From positions 248,001 to 312,000 of the forward strand of contig NZ_CP046253.1 in the NCBI RefSeq assembly GCF_009720145.1: DNA of 64,000 nt, read 5' to 3'. Below the pieces are notes generated by a model. That model saw only the letters and a program-made list of their open reading frames with translations. It made no database searches and was not told the DNA's origin. A program made the position numbers and the translations under genes. Below are positions 63,260-64,000 of this stretch, piece by piece; within the stretch, counting starts at the first letter, position 1; each line of letters begins with the position of its first letter. This stretch comes from Sphingobium sp. CAP-1. GTDB taxonomy: Bacteria > Pseudomonadota > Alphaproteobacteria > Sphingomonadales > Sphingomonadaceae.

Positions 63260-63281
63260 CTTGTATGATGCTTGTATGATG
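63260..63281. repeat. Tandem 11-bp repeat
   Basis: CTTGTATGATG occurs twice in direct succession (63260-63270 and 63271-63281), just after the stop codon of the oxygenase-like gene. Function unknown; slipped-strand duplication is the simplest origin. Confidence 0.75.
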
Positions 63282-63283
63282 AT

Positions 63284-63315
63284 GGAGGCGTCGTCCCGAA
63301 AGGTGCGACGCCTCC
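63284..63315. terminator. Hairpin between converging genes
   Basis: A perfect 10-bp stem (63284-63293 with 63306-63315), loop of 12 bases, between the oxygenase-like gene and the converging LuxR-type gene. T run is weak. Confidence 0.6.
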
Positions 63316-63356
63316 CGTCTTTCACCGATGACGTGCATCGTTACCGGGCGTCGCGA

Positions 63357-64000
63357 TCAGCCCAGCATCGCGCTGCTCGACAGGATAAGGCGCACCAGAT
63401 CGGGCTGGCCGCTCGTTCCGGTCTTGGCATAGACCCGCTTGGAATAATTGCGGGCCGTTTCCAGGCTGATGCCCAGCATCGTGGCCGCGTCGCTGATCGA
63501 CAGGCCGTTGCTCATGGCCAGCGCCAGTTCGGCCTCGCGACGGGGAAGGGTGAACTGATCGGCCAGCAGTGCGGCGTGCCCGGCGCCCGGTTGTGGCGCG
63601 CGCCGGCACAGGGCGATCAGCACTGCACGCGACGGCATGAGCGGCGGCCGGTCGATCAGGGGCGTCAACACCGCATGCAGCGGCGGCGCGTCGGACAACG
63701 CTACCAGTCTGGACGCAATAGTCTCGCCCTTCGCCGCTTCGGCCGCCATCTGGAGCAGTGCCTGCCGGGTTGCGGCATTGTCGCTGCGAAGGCGCTCCCC
63801 CACAGTCAGCCCCGGCATGACGGGGACCGTTCCGTTCATCGCGACGACTCTCGCTTCCCGGTCGAAGGCGATCCATCCCACCCCGACCCGGTCGAGCGCC
63901 AGTCCGTCAGCCGTCCCGCTAACGCGCATCCGCTCCGTTTCGACAAAGTTGCGCAGCGCGATTGCCATATGCGGGGCGACGGCGATCAGTAGCGCGCCAT
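63357..64000 (-). CDS. LuxR-type regulator, 5' end outside window
   Basis: A LuxR/FixJ-type helix-turn-helix regulator. The C-terminal 60 residues hold the GerE domain: FTLPRREAELALAMSNGLSISDAATMLGISLETARNYSKRVYAKTGTSGQ. The rest contains a PAS- or GAF-like part around GWIAFDREARVVAMNG. The first ATG in view is 63968, but the frame is open without a stop to the window edge, and the residues above it (AVAPHMAIALRNF) look like the conserved linker of this family, so the true start is beyond 64000. It converges on the oxygenase-like gene. Confidence 0.82.
   Translation of the reverse strand, partial: GALLIAVAPHMAIALRNFVETERMRVSGTADGLALDRVGVGWIAFDREARVVAMNGTVPVMPGLTVGERLRSDNAATRQALLQMAAEAAKGETIASRLVALSDAPPLHAVLTPLIDRPPLMPSRAVLIALCRRAPQPGAGHAALLADQFTLPRREAELALAMSNGLSISDAATMLGISLETARNYSKRVYAKTGTSGQPDLVRLILSSSAMLG

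Overview
The window is GC-rich, densely coding DNA from a Gram-negative bacterium. A TonB-dependent receptor and overlapping catabolic operons, together with the mix of families (SnoaL-like proteins, short-chain dehydrogenases, acyl-CoA dehydrogenases, TonB receptor), suggest a sphingomonad-type alphaproteobacterium such as Sphingobium or Novosphingobium. That genus-level guess is inference. No rRNA, tRNA, insertion sequence, phage gene or CRISPR array was seen.

The core is a steroid (sterol, bile-acid or androgen type) degradation locus. From the divergent promoter region at 38279-38555, one set of genes runs rightward: hsaA, hsaD, hsaB, hsaE, hsaG, hsaF (38556-43901). They hydroxylate the aromatised A ring, hydrolyse the meta-cleavage product and convert the C6 fragment to pyruvate and propionyl-CoA. 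The other set runs leftward as one tightly packed run of about 18 kb (38278-19882). It starts with hsaC, the extradiol ring-cleavage enzyme, and continues with ipdA, ipdB, echA20, ipdC, an enoyl-CoA hydratase, an acyl-CoA dehydrogenase pair, fadA6, a PaaY-like protein, a SnoaL-like protein, two dehydrogenases including ipdF, a MaoC hydratase, a ketosteroid isomerase, a second thiolase, another acyl-CoA dehydrogenase, fadD3 and an esterase. These names rest on recognisable similarity to the mycobacterial HIP (C/D-ring) pathway. Many junctions overlap by 1-8 bases, so translational coupling is likely.

The left flank (1-19.8 kb) carries a Baeyer-Villiger monooxygenase (cut by the window edge), a TetR regulator, an unrecognised oxygenase-like protein, an acyl-CoA ligase, a four-gene set (IpdC-like FMN enzyme, enoyl-CoA hydratase, SnoaL-like, SDR), an AraC regulator divergent from a TonB receptor, an old-yellow-enzyme-type Fe-S flavoprotein, three-domain-family small proteins (SnoaL-like, VOC, DUF1214-like), a zinc alcohol dehydrogenase broken by a one-base frameshift, and an MHS-type transporter. 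These are probably uptake and upper-pathway or side-route functions.

The right flank (43.9-64 kb) carries two TIM-barrel isomerase-like proteins, several SDRs, an esterase, an aldo/keto reductase, two tandem Lrp/AsnC regulators, a TetR and a LysR regulator, an AEC permease, a CaiB-type CoA-transferase/enoyl-CoA hydratase/beta-hydroxyacid dehydrogenase set, a third acyl-CoA dehydrogenase pair with an aldehyde dehydrogenase, a sterol-desaturase-like membrane protein, a second copy of the unrecognised oxygenase-like protein, and a LuxR-type regulator cut by the right edge. The substrate of this cassette cannot be read from sequence.

The most notable novelties are: (i) the two paralogous 350-359 residue proteins near both ends with a conserved HxD...H arrangement; (ii) a TACGCA/TGCGTA motif recurring in five of the divergent promoter regions, suggesting one regulon; (iii) hsaC placed in the C/D-ring operon and facing the other hsa genes across a shared regulatory region.
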